Shown: positions 35,768 through 44,940, counted from the first letter of the stretch. The stretch: 64,000 nucleotides of DNA from an uncultured Pseudobutyrivibrio sp. (GCA_900546435.1 URCQ01000006.1:1-64000), one strand, 5' to 3'. The notes: generated by a model not told the origin, from the letters alone. Made by a program: numbers and translations.

Positions 35768-36007
35768 TATGCAGAACTGAATGCGTTTGCATTGCTTTTC
35801 GAGTTTGATGGGGATGTGAAGCGTATCAGACATGTGCTTTATAACTGCTCTGTCAGCAGACCGGGAAACGAGGGCAAGACCAATGAGGATTCTAAAGAGG
35901 TACAGCCAGAAACGCTTACCATTAAGGCTACACCTCTTCCAACTGGAGTGGTGAAGGCGAAGACTGGTAATGAATCGGATACTCTGTCTATTAATTTCCT
36001 ACAGTAA
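35768..36007 (+). pseudogene. Remnant of a phage major tail protein (phi13 type)
   Basis: The in-frame sequence AELNAFALLFEFDGDVKR, VLYNCSVSRPG and ETLTIKATPLPTG resembles phi13-family major tail proteins of siphophages of Firmicutes, from memory of the family. Only the middle to C-terminal part is left, and the end (SINFLQ) departs from what I expect. No other phage gene is nearby. It shows that a prophage or phage-derived element was once here. Confidence 0.65.
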
Positions 36008-36021
36008 ATTTACACTACCTT

Positions 36022-36063
36022 TGTCGAAAAAATATTGGAGTTTCCTAGTAGGAGATGTATAAT
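36022..36063 (+). promoter_or_regulatory. Probable promoter region of the chemoreceptor gene
   Basis: A TATAAT -10 is at 36058-36063. TTTGTCGAAAAA, whose core TGTCGAA (36022-36028) equals a Spo0A box, lies 29 nt upstream of it. The 7-mer alone is expected several times by chance in a window of this size, so Spo0A control is only a possibility. Confidence 0.3.
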
Positions 36064-36134
36064 ATAAGTATTATACGGGTATGGGAAACGAATTATTCTT
36101 TTGATGAAGCGAAAGGAGTATGAGGAGGAGACCT

Positions 36135-37862
36135 ATGAAAAAGGATGATACAAAAGAAAAAGAGGAGATCGTAAACGTGAAGAATAAGGGAAAAAAAAGG
36201 GGAACACTTGCCATCAAGATTGATTTGCTTGTTGTCATGCTGATTATTGTTTCCAATGTGATTTGTATGGTGATTCTAGTGACAAACAGCCGTAAATACA
36301 TCAGTGAAGCAGTGCAGGATAGTATGCTTGATATGGCTCATTGCTATTCGCAGATACTTGATGCAGAGGTAGAGAAGCAAGGTGGTAAGAATCTAAGCTA
36401 CGACAGCTATGCAGAGATTTTAGACGGTGTAGGTGTCAATGGAATGAAAAGCTCATATGTCTATGTGGTTGACGAGGATGGAACAATGTTATATCATCCG
36501 ACAAAAGAAAAAGTTGGAAACTCCGTAGAAAACTCTGTAGTAAAAAGTCTTGTCAGTCAGATTGCAGATGGTGATATACCAGAAGACAATGTCACCAGAT
36601 ATGATTTTAATGGAGTTGCGAAATATGCAAGTTATTCCGTGATCAGTAATCATAGTATTGTTGTGATCAGTGCAGATGAGGACGATGCTTTAGCCGGTGT
36701 GAATAAGACAACGAGTGGAGCTGTGATAGTACTTCTTGTTATTATTGTTGTATCAAGTTTAGTTGCGTATGCGCTTGCCGAAAAATTAGTAAAACCGCTC
36801 GTGAAACTGAGCAATATTATTGAGGATGTTGCTGGTGGAAATATGCATGCAGATTTTTCTGGTATTAAGATGACGAACGATGAGATTGGCTTGATTGCTA
36901 CCAGTGTGCAGGATATGACAAGATCATTGGGCGGTATTGTAGAACAGATTCGTGAGACAAGCAATGCTATGTCAGAGCATAGTAATAAACTAAGTGATAC
37001 CAGCGAACAGACATTAGCAGCCAATGGAGAAATCAGTAAAGCAGTAGAAGACGTTGCTTTAGGATCTACAAATATGGCAAATTCCATCTCTGATATCAAT
37101 ACAGATCTTGGCAGTATGAACGAAGAGACACAGACGATAGATTCTTCCGTATCCGATATTGAAAAGCAGACACATGCTGTTTTAGAGAGCAGTGCAATGA
37201 TGAGTGACAGAATGCATCATATGCAGGAGAGCAGTGATAAGATGGAAAGTGGTATTTCCGTGATCTCAGAACGTATCCAGAAAGTAAATGCGGTGGTTGA
37301 GAAGGTAAGTGATATCATTGGTGTAATCGAAGATATTTCCGGACAAACGAATCTGTTATCACTCAATGCTTCTATTGAGGCGGCACGTGCAGGAGAGGCA
37401 GGACGAGGATTCGCGGTAGTTGCGGAAGAAATTCGCGTACTTTCTGACAATACCAGTAACGAATTGAACAGCATAAGAGAAATCATTGCAGAGCTTGTAC
37501 AGGAATGCGAAGCCTGCGTGAAGGCATCCGATGAGGTCGTTTCAGATAATGCTGCGCAAAAAGAAGAAATAAAAGTAGTACTGGAATCTTTTGATAATTT
37601 AGACGGACAGATTGGTATGACAGCGCAGAAAGCAGAAGAGATTAAGCAGATGGTAGACCAGATGGTAAATCTGAATCAGAATATTACCACAAACAGCTAT
37701 GGGCTTACCGATGTTAGCTCTTCGAATGCAGCTGCAACGGAAGAGATGACAGCAAATATTCAGGAGCTGAATGCGATGATGAATGGAGTAGCAGAGATGG
37801 CAGGACAAATGAATGACCAGGCCAGCTATTTGGATCAGGCATTATCCTATTTTAAGTCATAA
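36135..37862 (+). CDS. Methyl-accepting chemotaxis protein
   Basis: This 575-residue chemoreceptor has a Lys-rich cytoplasmic start, a transmembrane helix (about residues 27-48), a periplasmic-side sensor of about 140 residues with the Cache-like MKSSYVYVVDEDGTMLYHPT, a second transmembrane helix (about 193-215), a HAMP domain and a long signalling coiled coil. The hairpin tip is NLLSLNASIEAARAGEAGRG. The ligand is unknown. GAGGAGG precedes ATG 36135; the ATG at 36120 overlaps that SD. Its presence implies a CheA/CheW system and motility elsewhere in the genome. Confidence 0.94.
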   Translation: MKKDDTKEKEEIVNVKNKGKKRGTLAIKIDLLVVMLIIVSNVICMVILVTNSRKYISEAVQDSMLDMAHCYSQILDAEVEKQGGKNLSYDSYAEILDGVGVNGMKSSYVYVVDEDGTMLYHPTKEKVGNSVENSVVKSLVSQIADGDIPEDNVTRYDFNGVAKYASYSVISNHSIVVISADEDDALAGVNKTTSGAVIVLLVIIVVSSLVAYALAEKLVKPLVKLSNIIEDVAGGNMHADFSGIKMTNDEIGLIATSVQDMTRSLGGIVEQIRETSNAMSEHSNKLSDTSEQTLAANGEISKAVEDVALGSTNMANSISDINTDLGSMNEETQTIDSSVSDIEKQTHAVLESSAMMSDRMHHMQESSDKMESGISVISERIQKVNAVVEKVSDIIGVIEDISGQTNLLSLNASIEAARAGEAGRGFAVVAEEIRVLSDNTSNELNSIREIIAELVQECEACVKASDEVVSDNAAQKEEIKVVLESFDNLDGQIGMTAQKAEEIKQMVDQMVNLNQNITTNSYGLTDVSSSNAAATEEMTANIQELNAMMNGVAEMAGQMNDQASYLDQALSYFKS

Positions 37863-38005
37863 CATCATTCACAGATTTAACACATATTTTTCAGAAAAAA
37901 GAGTATTATTTTTACGAAAAAAGTAGATAATAATATATGTGAAGAGAGAATAAATATAGAAAGATATGTATAAATGCAGTCGCATTGTGAAAGGATCGGT
38001 AAGAC

Positions 38006-38626
38006 ATGAAAACATTGACGCATAAGTATCTGGCAGAACATATTGCAGAACAATATTTGCGAGGTTTTTCCCCTCTGGAAAAAAGTGCATATATTTATGG
38101 TTCTATTGCACCGGATGTGAACAAAATTACATATTTACATGGCTGGGTAGGACACAAGAAGTTCTTTGGTCACAATTATGAGAATATACAAAGAACGATG
38201 GATCATTTAATTGCAAAGCTGGAATCTTCCAGATTGGGTGGATGGGTATATTTCTACCGGTTAGGTAAACTGACCCATTATATTGCGGATAGTTTTACGC
38301 ATGTACACAATGGATATTTCGCGGGGACTCTTGCAGATCATGTACAATATGAAAATGCGCTGCACCGTTGCTTGTGTAAGCAGTTGCCATTGCAGAAAAA
38401 GGTTTTGACATCGTTTGATAGCCAATTATTGCACGAACAACATGAAAACTATGCAAATTTATATCCATCGGTTGAGATGGATCTGATTTATATCTTACCG
38501 ATGATTTTATCAGCAACCATGTGTTATGCAAATAAACCGCATTATGTAGGCAGAATCCTTTGGGATTTTCCGCAGTGGAGCGTATATCGCCTGCCACGAT
38601 TTTACAGACAGTTAACATTTTTTTAA
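38006..38626 (+). CDS. Zinc-dependent phospholipase C-like protein
   Basis: A 206-residue protein of the zinc-dependent phospholipase C / S1-P1 nuclease superfamily (zinc_PLPC). It shows the spaced metal ligands: His in THKYLAEH, Asp in IAPDVNK, the block LGKLTHYIADSFTHVHN and QYENALH. There is no signal peptide, unlike secreted phospholipases, so it is probably cytoplasmic and its substrate is unknown. AAAGGA precedes ATG 38006. It stands alone, with its own terminator. Confidence 0.85.
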   Translation: MKTLTHKYLAEHIAEQYLRGFSPLEKSAYIYGSIAPDVNKITYLHGWVGHKKFFGHNYENIQRTMDHLIAKLESSRLGGWVYFYRLGKLTHYIADSFTHVHNGYFAGTLADHVQYENALHRCLCKQLPLQKKVLTSFDSQLLHEQHENYANLYPSVEMDLIYILPMILSATMCYANKPHYVGRILWDFPQWSVYRLPRFYRQLTFF

Positions 38627-38640
38627 CGAATTTTCGATAG

Positions 38641-38664
38641 AAGCACCCTTCGGGGTGCTTTTAT
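38641..38664 (+). terminator. UUCG-loop terminator after the phospholipase gene
   Basis: AAGCACCC (38641-38648), TTCG, GGGTGCTT (38653-38660), then TTTAT. A compact, textbook terminator. Confidence 0.9.
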
Positions 38665-38767
38665 AATTGTCTTGTTATGAGAGGGGAGATGCTGGCATGA
38701 CATCATTCCTTCTTGTAGCAATGAACAATGTGTATGGATCATGCACGAAAAGGAGTAGAAAGTAAAA

Positions 38768-40054
38768 ATGGATAAACTGAAATTAACGAAACTGGAAAAG
38801 TCATGGGTCTTATATGATGTGGGCAATTCTGCGTTCACATTACTGGTGTCTACTTTATTTCCCATTTATTTTAATGCAATATCAGAAAATGCTGGTCTTT
38901 CCGATGTGCAGTACCTTGCTTATTGGGGATATGCAACCTCAATTGTAACGGTGATTGTTGCGTTCTTAGGACCGGTGCTGGGAACCATAACTGATTTTAA
39001 AGGGTATAAAAAACCGATTTTTATCGGTAGTCTGGTGATTGGTGCTATTGGCTGCTGTATGCTGGGGATGACTTCATCCTGGCTGGTATTTTTGGTTATT
39101 TTTATTGTTGCAAAATGTGGTTATTCCGCCAGTCTTGTATTTTATGATTCTATGATCAACGACGTTACCACAGAAGAACGTATGGATGATGTATCTTCGC
39201 GTGGATTTGCATGGGGCTATATTGGAAGCTGTATCCCATTTGTCCTTGGATTGTTATTGGTTTTGTTTGGAGAAAAACTCGGTCTTTCACAGATGCATGC
39301 AATGACGTTGGCATTTATGATTACGGCTGTCTGGTGGGTGGTTTTGACACTGCCTTTGTTAAAAAATTATAGACAGGTGTATTACGTTAAAAAAGAGCAG
39401 GGGATTGTAAAAGGAAGTTTTCAGCGTTTGGGTAAAACACTTGTGGGTATGAAGGATGAAAAAGCAGTCTTTTTATTCCTGTTGGCATTTTTCTGCTATA
39501 TTGATGGCGTTTATACAATTATAGATATGGCAACGGCGTATGGAACAGCACTTGGACTGGATACGACAGGGCTTCTTTTAGCGCTTTTGGTAACACAGAT
39601 TGTGGCTTTCCCATCAGCACTTGTTTTTGGAAGATTGTCACAGAAACAGGAATCCGGAAAATTGATTCCGGTATGTATCGCGGCATATACTGTGATTGCT
39701 GTTTTTGCATTTTTCCTGGATTCACAGTGGAAATTCTGGGTACTGGCCGTCTGTGTAGGTATGTTCCAAGGCGGTATTCAGGCACTGTCCAGATCTCATT
39801 TTGCAAAAATTATTCCACCGGAAAAATCCGGAGAATACTTTGGACTTTATGATATTTGCGGAAAAGGGGCTTCTTTTATCGGAACTATGCTGGTGTCAGT
39901 AGCAAGCCAGTTGACCGAAAGCGTAAATGTAGGTGTCGGTTCTTTGGTCATCCTGTTTATTGCCGGATTTTTCTTATTCCGTAAATCCGTTGCCGTGACG
40001 AAAGAGGAGGCAAAACCACAAGAAGCAGTTTTCTTATGCAAAAAAGAATCATAA
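38768..40054 (+). CDS. UMF1-type major facilitator superfamily transporter
   Basis: This 428-residue membrane protein has about eleven to twelve helices. The start WVLYDVGNSAFTLLVSTLFPIYF and the loop FLGPVLGTITDFKGYKKP belong to the UMF1/Atg22-like MFS group (Atg22 exports amino acids from yeast vacuoles); the bacterial substrate is not known. It is followed after 76 nt by a GH31 gene that has its own strong promoter, so a shared function in sugar uptake is possible but not shown. Confidence 0.87.
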   Translation: MDKLKLTKLEKSWVLYDVGNSAFTLLVSTLFPIYFNAISENAGLSDVQYLAYWGYATSIVTVIVAFLGPVLGTITDFKGYKKPIFIGSLVIGAIGCCMLGMTSSWLVFLVIFIVAKCGYSASLVFYDSMINDVTTEERMDDVSSRGFAWGYIGSCIPFVLGLLLVLFGEKLGLSQMHAMTLAFMITAVWWVVLTLPLLKNYRQVYYVKKEQGIVKGSFQRLGKTLVGMKDEKAVFLFLLAFFCYIDGVYTIIDMATAYGTALGLDTTGLLLALLVTQIVAFPSALVFGRLSQKQESGKLIPVCIAAYTVIAVFAFFLDSQWKFWVLAVCVGMFQGGIQALSRSHFAKIIPPEKSGEYFGLYDICGKGASFIGTMLVSVASQLTESVNVGVGSLVILFIAGFFLFRKSVAVTKEEAKPQEAVFLCKKES

Positions 40055-40070
40055 ATAGAATTTGAAATGA

Positions 40071-40099
40071 TTGACGTCTTACACAGGTTGGGGTATAAT
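40071..40099 (+). promoter_or_regulatory. Strong promoter of the GH31 gene
   Basis: TTGACG (40071-40076), exactly 17 nt, TATAAT (40094-40099). The -10 is perfect and the -35 has one mismatch. The leader is only about 25 nt. Confidence 0.8.
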
Positions 40100-40130
40100 T
40101 CTGACAATTTATAGATGAGGAGGCTTTTTT

Positions 40131-42185
40131 ATGGATCGTTTTTTTGTAGAATCTGCCCCGATTGCTGATGCTAAAACCTATGTGAGCGGACAGATACGGC
40201 TGAGTGTGATTACAGATCATATTTTACGTGTGGAGCGCGTGGAAAGCGGTACCTTTGTGGATGCGGCTACGCAAAAGGTTATGCATCGTGATTTCGGCAA
40301 TCCGACGTTTTCGGTAAAAGACAATGAGCAGAATATTGAGGTGACGACAAAAGACCGTACATTTCGCGTAGATAAAAAAACGTTGCTTGTGGCAGTCAGA
40401 TTGCATGACTATTGGGTGGATACTCAACAAGTGCATCTGATGGGCGGTACTTTCCGCACATTGGATAATGGTTTGGGTGACCGTATTTTATTTGGCGAAA
40501 ACAAAGGAAAGGTTAAATTGTCGGATAGTATATTTTCTTTGGAAGGAGTGGCAGAAATTGATGATTCTGCGTCTTATCTTTTGGAAGAAAACGGTACTTT
40601 GTCTGCCCGAAAAGAAGGCAATGTTGACCGTTATGTTTTAGCTTTTGGCAAAGATTATCTGGGCGGTTTGCGCGAGTTTTACGGACTGACAGGATTTACG
40701 CCACTTTTGCCAAAGTATGCGCTTGGTAACTGGTGGTCCCGTTACTATGCATACAGGCAGCAGGAATATATTGATCTTATGGATAAGTTTCAAAAGAAGG
40801 GGATTCCCCTTACCGTAGCTACCATTGATATGGACTGGCATCTGGTGAAAAATGTGCCAAAGGATGCAACGGCCCATAGTAAATTCTGGGGAAAGGGCTG
40901 GACAGGGTATACTTTCGATACCGGATTATTCCCGGATTATAAGCAGTTTTTCCGTGATCTTAAGGAACGTGGTCTTGCCATTACTATGAATTTGCATCCC
41001 CATGATGGCATCCGTTATTTTGAAAAACAATATCCTGCGATGGCGAAGGCGAATGGTGTTGATCCGGCGAGTAAAGAACCGGTTGAATTTGATTTTACCA
41101 ACCGGACTTTTGTAGATTCTTATTTTGATCTGGTGCTGCATCCTTATGAAGAGGAGGGTGTGGATTTTTGGTGGATTGACTGGCAGCAGGGACGAAAGTC
41201 CAACCAAAAAGGTTTAGATCCCTTATGGCTGCTCAATCATTATCATACTTTGGATGCCGGACGTGATGGACGGACAGCTCTTATTCTTTCCCGTTATGCC
41301 GGTTGTGGCTCACACCGGTATCCGTTAGGCTTTTCCGGAGATACTTTCGTGCGTTGGAAGAGCCTTGCCTATCAGCCATATTTTACCATTGCATCGTCTA
41401 ATACCGGCTATAGCTGGTGGTCACATGACATTGGCGGTCATATGGGAAGTAAAGGTAATCCGGAACTTTATACCCGGTGGGTAGAACTTGGCGTATTTTC
41501 TCCTATTAACCGTTTGCATTCTACGCGGGATAAATGGAGCAAGGAACCATGGCTTTATGGAGAAGAGGCAGAAAAAATTGTGACGAAATTCTTACAGCTG
41601 CGTCATCGTCTGCTTCCATATTTGTATACAGCTAATGTAAGAACGGCAAGAGACGGTATGCCGCTTGTTATGCCGATGTACTATCTGCATGATTGCAAGG
41701 AAGCCTATGAAGCGAAGAACCAGTATTATTTTGGTACGGAAATGATTGTAGCTCCGGTTGTGAATAAACGAAATAAAGAAGGTCTGGCGCCGGTGAGTGT
41801 CTGGCTGCCAGAAGGCAGATGGACGGATTTCTTTACCGGTGAGACGTTTGTGGGCAATCATACATATGAACTCTTTGTTCCGCTTGACCGCATTCCGGTC
41901 TTTGTCAAGGAAGGCGGTATCATACCACTTCTTGCAAATGAACAGGGTAATCATCAGGATTTTAAGTCTTTGGAAGTGCGTTTTTATGCCGGAGAAGGAA
42001 AGTATCGTCTGGAAGATGAAGCAGGAGGTATTGATTTTTCTATGCAAAAGACAGAGGATGGTACGGAGATCTTTATCACAAAAGATGAACGTTCTGTTAC
42101 GGAGAGCATTGTGGTCCAGGTCATAGGTGCGGACGATACTGTTTATCATGTGCATGGAAATGTAGAGTATCGTATACAGATTTAA
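40131..42185 (+). CDS. Family GH31 alpha-glucosidase
   Basis: Retaining alpha-glycosidase of 684 residues. It has an N-terminal beta-sandwich (about 1-190), a (beta/alpha)8 catalytic domain (about 200-520) and C-terminal beta domains. The nucleophile is Asp350 in FWWIDWQQG and the acid/base is Asp404 in GFSGDTFVRW. SWWSHDIGGHMG and PELYTRWVELGVFSP are typical of GH31. No signal peptide is seen, so it would act on imported alpha-glucosides. AGGAGG lies 7 nt before ATG 40131. It is not adjacent to the rhamnosidase locus and has its own promoter. Confidence 0.94.
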   Translation: MDRFFVESAPIADAKTYVSGQIRLSVITDHILRVERVESGTFVDAATQKVMHRDFGNPTFSVKDNEQNIEVTTKDRTFRVDKKTLLVAVRLHDYWVDTQQVHLMGGTFRTLDNGLGDRILFGENKGKVKLSDSIFSLEGVAEIDDSASYLLEENGTLSARKEGNVDRYVLAFGKDYLGGLREFYGLTGFTPLLPKYALGNWWSRYYAYRQQEYIDLMDKFQKKGIPLTVATIDMDWHLVKNVPKDATAHSKFWGKGWTGYTFDTGLFPDYKQFFRDLKERGLAITMNLHPHDGIRYFEKQYPAMAKANGVDPASKEPVEFDFTNRTFVDSYFDLVLHPYEEEGVDFWWIDWQQGRKSNQKGLDPLWLLNHYHTLDAGRDGRTALILSRYAGCGSHRYPLGFSGDTFVRWKSLAYQPYFTIASSNTGYSWWSHDIGGHMGSKGNPELYTRWVELGVFSPINRLHSTRDKWSKEPWLYGEEAEKIVTKFLQLRHRLLPYLYTANVRTARDGMPLVMPMYYLHDCKEAYEAKNQYYFGTEMIVAPVVNKRNKEGLAPVSVWLPEGRWTDFFTGETFVGNHTYELFVPLDRIPVFVKEGGIIPLLANEQGNHQDFKSLEVRFYAGEGKYRLEDEAGGIDFSMQKTEDGTEIFITKDERSVTESIVVQVIGADDTVYHVHGNVEYRIQI

Positions 42186-42212
42186 ATTCAATTTCATAGT
42201 GATTCAGTAGGT

Positions 42213-42310
42213 GATAGGAAGTACACCCTATATGCATATAGGAATACAGAAATGTATAAAATACAGGACATGGACGTAAAAAAAGGCATAAAAAGGGTGT
42301 ATTTCCTATC
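42213..42310 (+). repeat. Long inverted repeat (17-bp arms) before sufC
   Basis: GATAGGAAGTACACCCT (42213-42229) is complementary to AGGGTGTATTTCCTATC (42294-42310) with one G-T wobble, around a 64-nt AT-rich interior containing ATATGCATAT. It could be a decayed miniature element, a structured leader, or part of a terminator for the GH31 gene; only a weak T-tract follows. Confidence 0.6.
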
Positions 42311-42339
42311 TTTATGTGGTAATATATCTTCGGGTGTTA

Positions 42340-42374
42340 CAGGGACACTCATGATGGAAAAAAGAACGTCCCTG
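42340..42374 (+). promoter_or_regulatory. Hairpin in the sufC leader
   Basis: CAGGGAC (42340-42346) pairs with GTCCCTG (42368-42374) around a 21-nt loop, ending a few bases before the sufC SD (GAGGAG). A regulatory role is possible but unproven. Confidence 0.4.
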
Positions 42375-42395
42375 CGAGAAGAGGAGATATAAGAA

Positions 42396-43121
42396 GTGTT
42401 AGAATTACAAGATATTTGTTATGAGACCGAAGATGGTAAATTGATTTTAGATCATATCAATGCGACTATCGAGGATCATTTTGTAGTGATTACCGGACCA
42501 AATGGTAGTGGAAAGTCAACACTGGCAAAGGTTATTGCGGGAATCAATAAGCCAAGTAAGGGTAGAATTTTATTAAACGGAGAAGACATTACGGACTGGT
42601 CGATTACAGAACGTGCGAAGCATGGAATTTCTTATGCGTTTCAGCAGCCGGTTCGTTTTAAAGGTCTAACCATTAAGGATTTGATGTCACTTGCAGCAGG
42701 AAAAGATGCATCTGTGAGTGAGTTGTGCAATTTGCTTTCCGAGGTAGGACTCTGCGCAAAGGACTATATCAACCGTGATTTAGATGGCAGTTTGTCAGGC
42801 GGAGAGCTAAAGCGTATCGAGATTGCTATGGCATTTGCGAGAAATTCCGATTTGACGCTTTTTGACGAACCAGAAGCCGGAATTGATTTGTGGAGCTTTC
42901 AGAAGCTGATTCGTGTATTTGAAAAAATGGTAGCAGCCAGCGATGGTAATATTTTAATTATCAGTCATCAGGAGAGAATTCTTGATATTGCGGACAAGGT
43001 GCTTTATCTGAAAGATGGTAAAGTTGCTATGTATGATACTAAGGACAAGGTTTTGCCGCAGATTATGGGCATGCAGAACAGTACGTGCAGTGTTTTGACA
43101 GAGAAAATGAAGGAGGACTAA
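42396..43121 (+). CDS. sufC: Fe-S cluster assembly ATPase SufC
   Basis: ABC-type ATPase of 241 residues that works with a SufB-type scaffold in Fe-S cluster assembly. It shows Walker A (ITGPNGSGKST), the Q-loop in YAFQQPVRF, the signature SLSGGELKRIEIA, Walker B with Glu (LTLFDEPEAGID) and the switch His in IISHQER. The start is GTG 42396, with GAGGAG about 10 nt upstream. The SufB-type gene follows after 4 nt. There is no SufS, SufU or SufD in the window, matching the two-gene minimal SUF-like system of many anaerobes. Confidence 0.9.
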   Translation: MLELQDICYETEDGKLILDHINATIEDHFVVITGPNGSGKSTLAKVIAGINKPSKGRILLNGEDITDWSITERAKHGISYAFQQPVRFKGLTIKDLMSLAAGKDASVSELCNLLSEVGLCAKDYINRDLDGSLSGGELKRIEIAMAFARNSDLTLFDEPEAGIDLWSFQKLIRVFEKMVAASDGNILIISHQERILDIADKVLYLKDGKVAMYDTKDKVLPQIMGMQNSTCSVLTEKMKED

Positions 43122-43125
43122 GGAC

Positions 43126-44049
43126 GTGGGAACGATTGAACAGAATATTTTAAAAGAAGTTGCCGGTCTGGATGCACTTCCGGTTGGAGCATACAATATA
43201 CGTACAAATGGCGCATCATCCGCCAGAAATACGACGGCAAATATTGATATCGTAACAAAAGAGGACAAGCCTGGTATTGATATTATCATCAAGCCGGGAA
43301 CAAAGAACGAAAGTGTTCATATTCCGGTAGTGGTATCGCAGGCCGGACTCAAAGACATGGTATACAATGACTTCTTTATTGGAGAAGATGCAGATGTAAC
43401 GATCGTAGCTGGATGTGGTATTCACAACTGTGGAACCGAAGATAGCGGACATGACGGTATTCATACATTTTACCTGGAAAAAGGTGCAAAAGTGCGTTAT
43501 GTTGAAAAACATTATGGTGAGGGAGATCCTGGAACAACAGGGAAACGCCTGATGAATCCTACCACTGTGGTACATTTGAAAGAGGATGCACAGATGGTTA
43601 TGGAGACATCACAGATTGCAGGAATTGACGATACCCTTCGTATCACAAAGGCAGATCTTGCAGACCGCGCGAAGCTGGAGATTCATGACAGTATTATGAC
43701 AACCGGCGACCAGACTGCAGATGCAGAGTTTACAGCGGATCTGAATGGTGAGGATTGCAGCTGCAATATTATCAGCCGTACCGTTGCAAAAGGAAATAGT
43801 AAGCAGCATTATACAAGTACACTGAATGGTAACAATCGTTGTGCAGGACATACGGAATGCGATTCTATTCTGATGGATCAGGCGTATGTATTAGCTACGC
43901 CACAGCTTTCAGCAGCAACGATGGAAGCTAGTCTGATTCACGAGGCAGCCATCGGTAAAATCGCCGGCGAGCAGTTGATTAAACTTATGACATTAGGACT
44001 TACGGAAGAAGAAGCAGAAGAACAAATTATTTCCGGATTCTTAAAGTAA
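43126..44049 (+). CDS. sufB: SufB/SufD-family Fe-S scaffold protein
   Basis: This 307-residue protein has the beta-helix core of SufB/SufD (LEKGAKVRYVEKHYG, TVAKGNSKQHYTSTLNGN, and the C-terminal EASLIHEAAIGKIAGEQLIKLMTLGLTEEEA-type segment). It is much shorter than E. coli SufB (about 495), because the N-terminal part is missing, as in the minimal two-gene SufBC systems. Cys residues in GCGIHNCGTED and GEDCSCN are candidate cluster ligands. GTG 43126 has AGGAGG 9 nt upstream. It is coupled to sufC, and a terminator follows. Confidence 0.88.
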   Translation: MGTIEQNILKEVAGLDALPVGAYNIRTNGASSARNTTANIDIVTKEDKPGIDIIIKPGTKNESVHIPVVVSQAGLKDMVYNDFFIGEDADVTIVAGCGIHNCGTEDSGHDGIHTFYLEKGAKVRYVEKHYGEGDPGTTGKRLMNPTTVVHLKEDAQMVMETSQIAGIDDTLRITKADLADRAKLEIHDSIMTTGDQTADAEFTADLNGEDCSCNIISRTVAKGNSKQHYTSTLNGNNRCAGHTECDSILMDQAYVLATPQLSAATMEASLIHEAAIGKIAGEQLIKLMTLGLTEEEAEEQIISGFLK

Positions 44050-44056
44050 GATAGCG

Positions 44057-44087
44057 GGCACAGTATGTAATCATACTGTGCCTTTTA
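44057..44087 (+). terminator. Terminator after sufCB
   Basis: GGCACAGTATG (44057-44067), TAAT loop, CATACTGTGCC (44072-44082), then TTTT. A perfect 11-bp stem. Confidence 0.88.
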
Positions 44088-44187
44088 TGATGGAATTTAT
44101 ATATGGAAACTGAAAGAATTTTATGATGGAATCTGCACGCATAGAAACGAAGAGAAAGATGTGTTAACAGGGAAAGGGTGGTTTTGG

Positions 44188-44940
44188 ATGGAAGAAAAAA
44201 TGAAGCGGTTTATAGAAATTGTAAAGGAATCGAATCAGATTGTATTTTTTGGCGGTGCAGGTGTATCGACTGAAAGTGGGATACCGGACTTCCGCAGCAA
44301 GGATGGTTTGTACAATCAGCATGATGTGCAGTTTGAAAAGTATCAGCCGGAGTATCTACTGAGCCACACGTGCCTTATGAGAGAGCCGGAGGTGTTCTTT
44401 GAATTTTACCGGCAGAAGATGGATAGCAGAGGGTATGAACCGAATGTTACACATAAAGTGCTGGCAAAACTGGAAGAAAGAGGAAAACTCAAGGCGATTG
44501 TGACACAAAATATTGATGGACTGCATCAGTTGGCGGGCAGTAAAAACGTGTTTGAAATTCATGGAACAACGCATAAAAATTATTGTATGTCCTGTGGTGA
44601 GCGCGTAGGCGAAAATTATATTTTTGAGACGGAGGGAATACCACGCTGTCCAAAATGTGGTGGTATGATTCGTCCACAAGTGACATTATATGAAGAAGGA
44701 TTGCCGGAAGCAGCGGTACTTGGCGCGATTGATGCCATTCGAGCGGCAGATACATTGATTGTTGCCGGAACGTCATTACATGTCTATCCTGCGGCGTCTT
44801 ACGTGTATGAATTCCGGGGAAAGCATAGAGTAGTTTTAAATAGGGAACCCCTGGATGTTCGTCTGCATCCGGAAACAGATGTATTTATCGAGGGAAGTAT
44901 GGGAAAAGCATTTTCAGCATTGGCAGATGCAATTTTCTGA
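44188..44940 (+). CDS. cobB: NAD-dependent protein deacylase, sirtuin family
   Basis: Cytoplasmic Sir2-type enzyme of 250 residues that removes acyl groups from lysines using NAD. The NAD site is FFGGAGVSTESGIPDFRSKDGLY, the catalytic region TQNIDGLHQLAG with the active His in EIHGTTH, and the zinc ligands are CMSCG and CPKCG. The frame is open from a GTG at 44161, but AAAGGGTGG (44173-44181) fits ATG 44188. It stands between terminator and promoter regions and looks monocistronic. Typical targets include acetyl-CoA synthetase, which is not in the window. Confidence 0.94.
   Translation: MEEKMKRFIEIVKESNQIVFFGGAGVSTESGIPDFRSKDGLYNQHDVQFEKYQPEYLLSHTCLMREPEVFFEFYRQKMDSRGYEPNVTHKVLAKLEERGKLKAIVTQNIDGLHQLAGSKNVFEIHGTTHKNYCMSCGERVGENYIFETEGIPRCPKCGGMIRPQVTLYEEGLPEAAVLGAIDAIRAADTLIVAGTSLHVYPAASYVYEFRGKHRVVLNREPLDVRLHPETDVFIEGSMGKAFSALADAIF

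Noticed and set aside
35143..36007. Active prophage or functional toxin-antitoxin system
   Set aside because: Only fragments with stops are present; no integrase, capsid, terminase or complete toxin is in the window.
36022..36028. Spo0A control of the chemoreceptor
   Set aside because: A 7-mer match is expected several times by chance in 64 kb, and there is no family reason for it. Kept only as a note on the promoter entry.
42213..42310. Ordinary terminator of the GH31 gene
   Set aside because: The loop is 64 nt and the T-tract is poor, so it does not fit a normal intrinsic terminator, although a role in ending transcription is not excluded.
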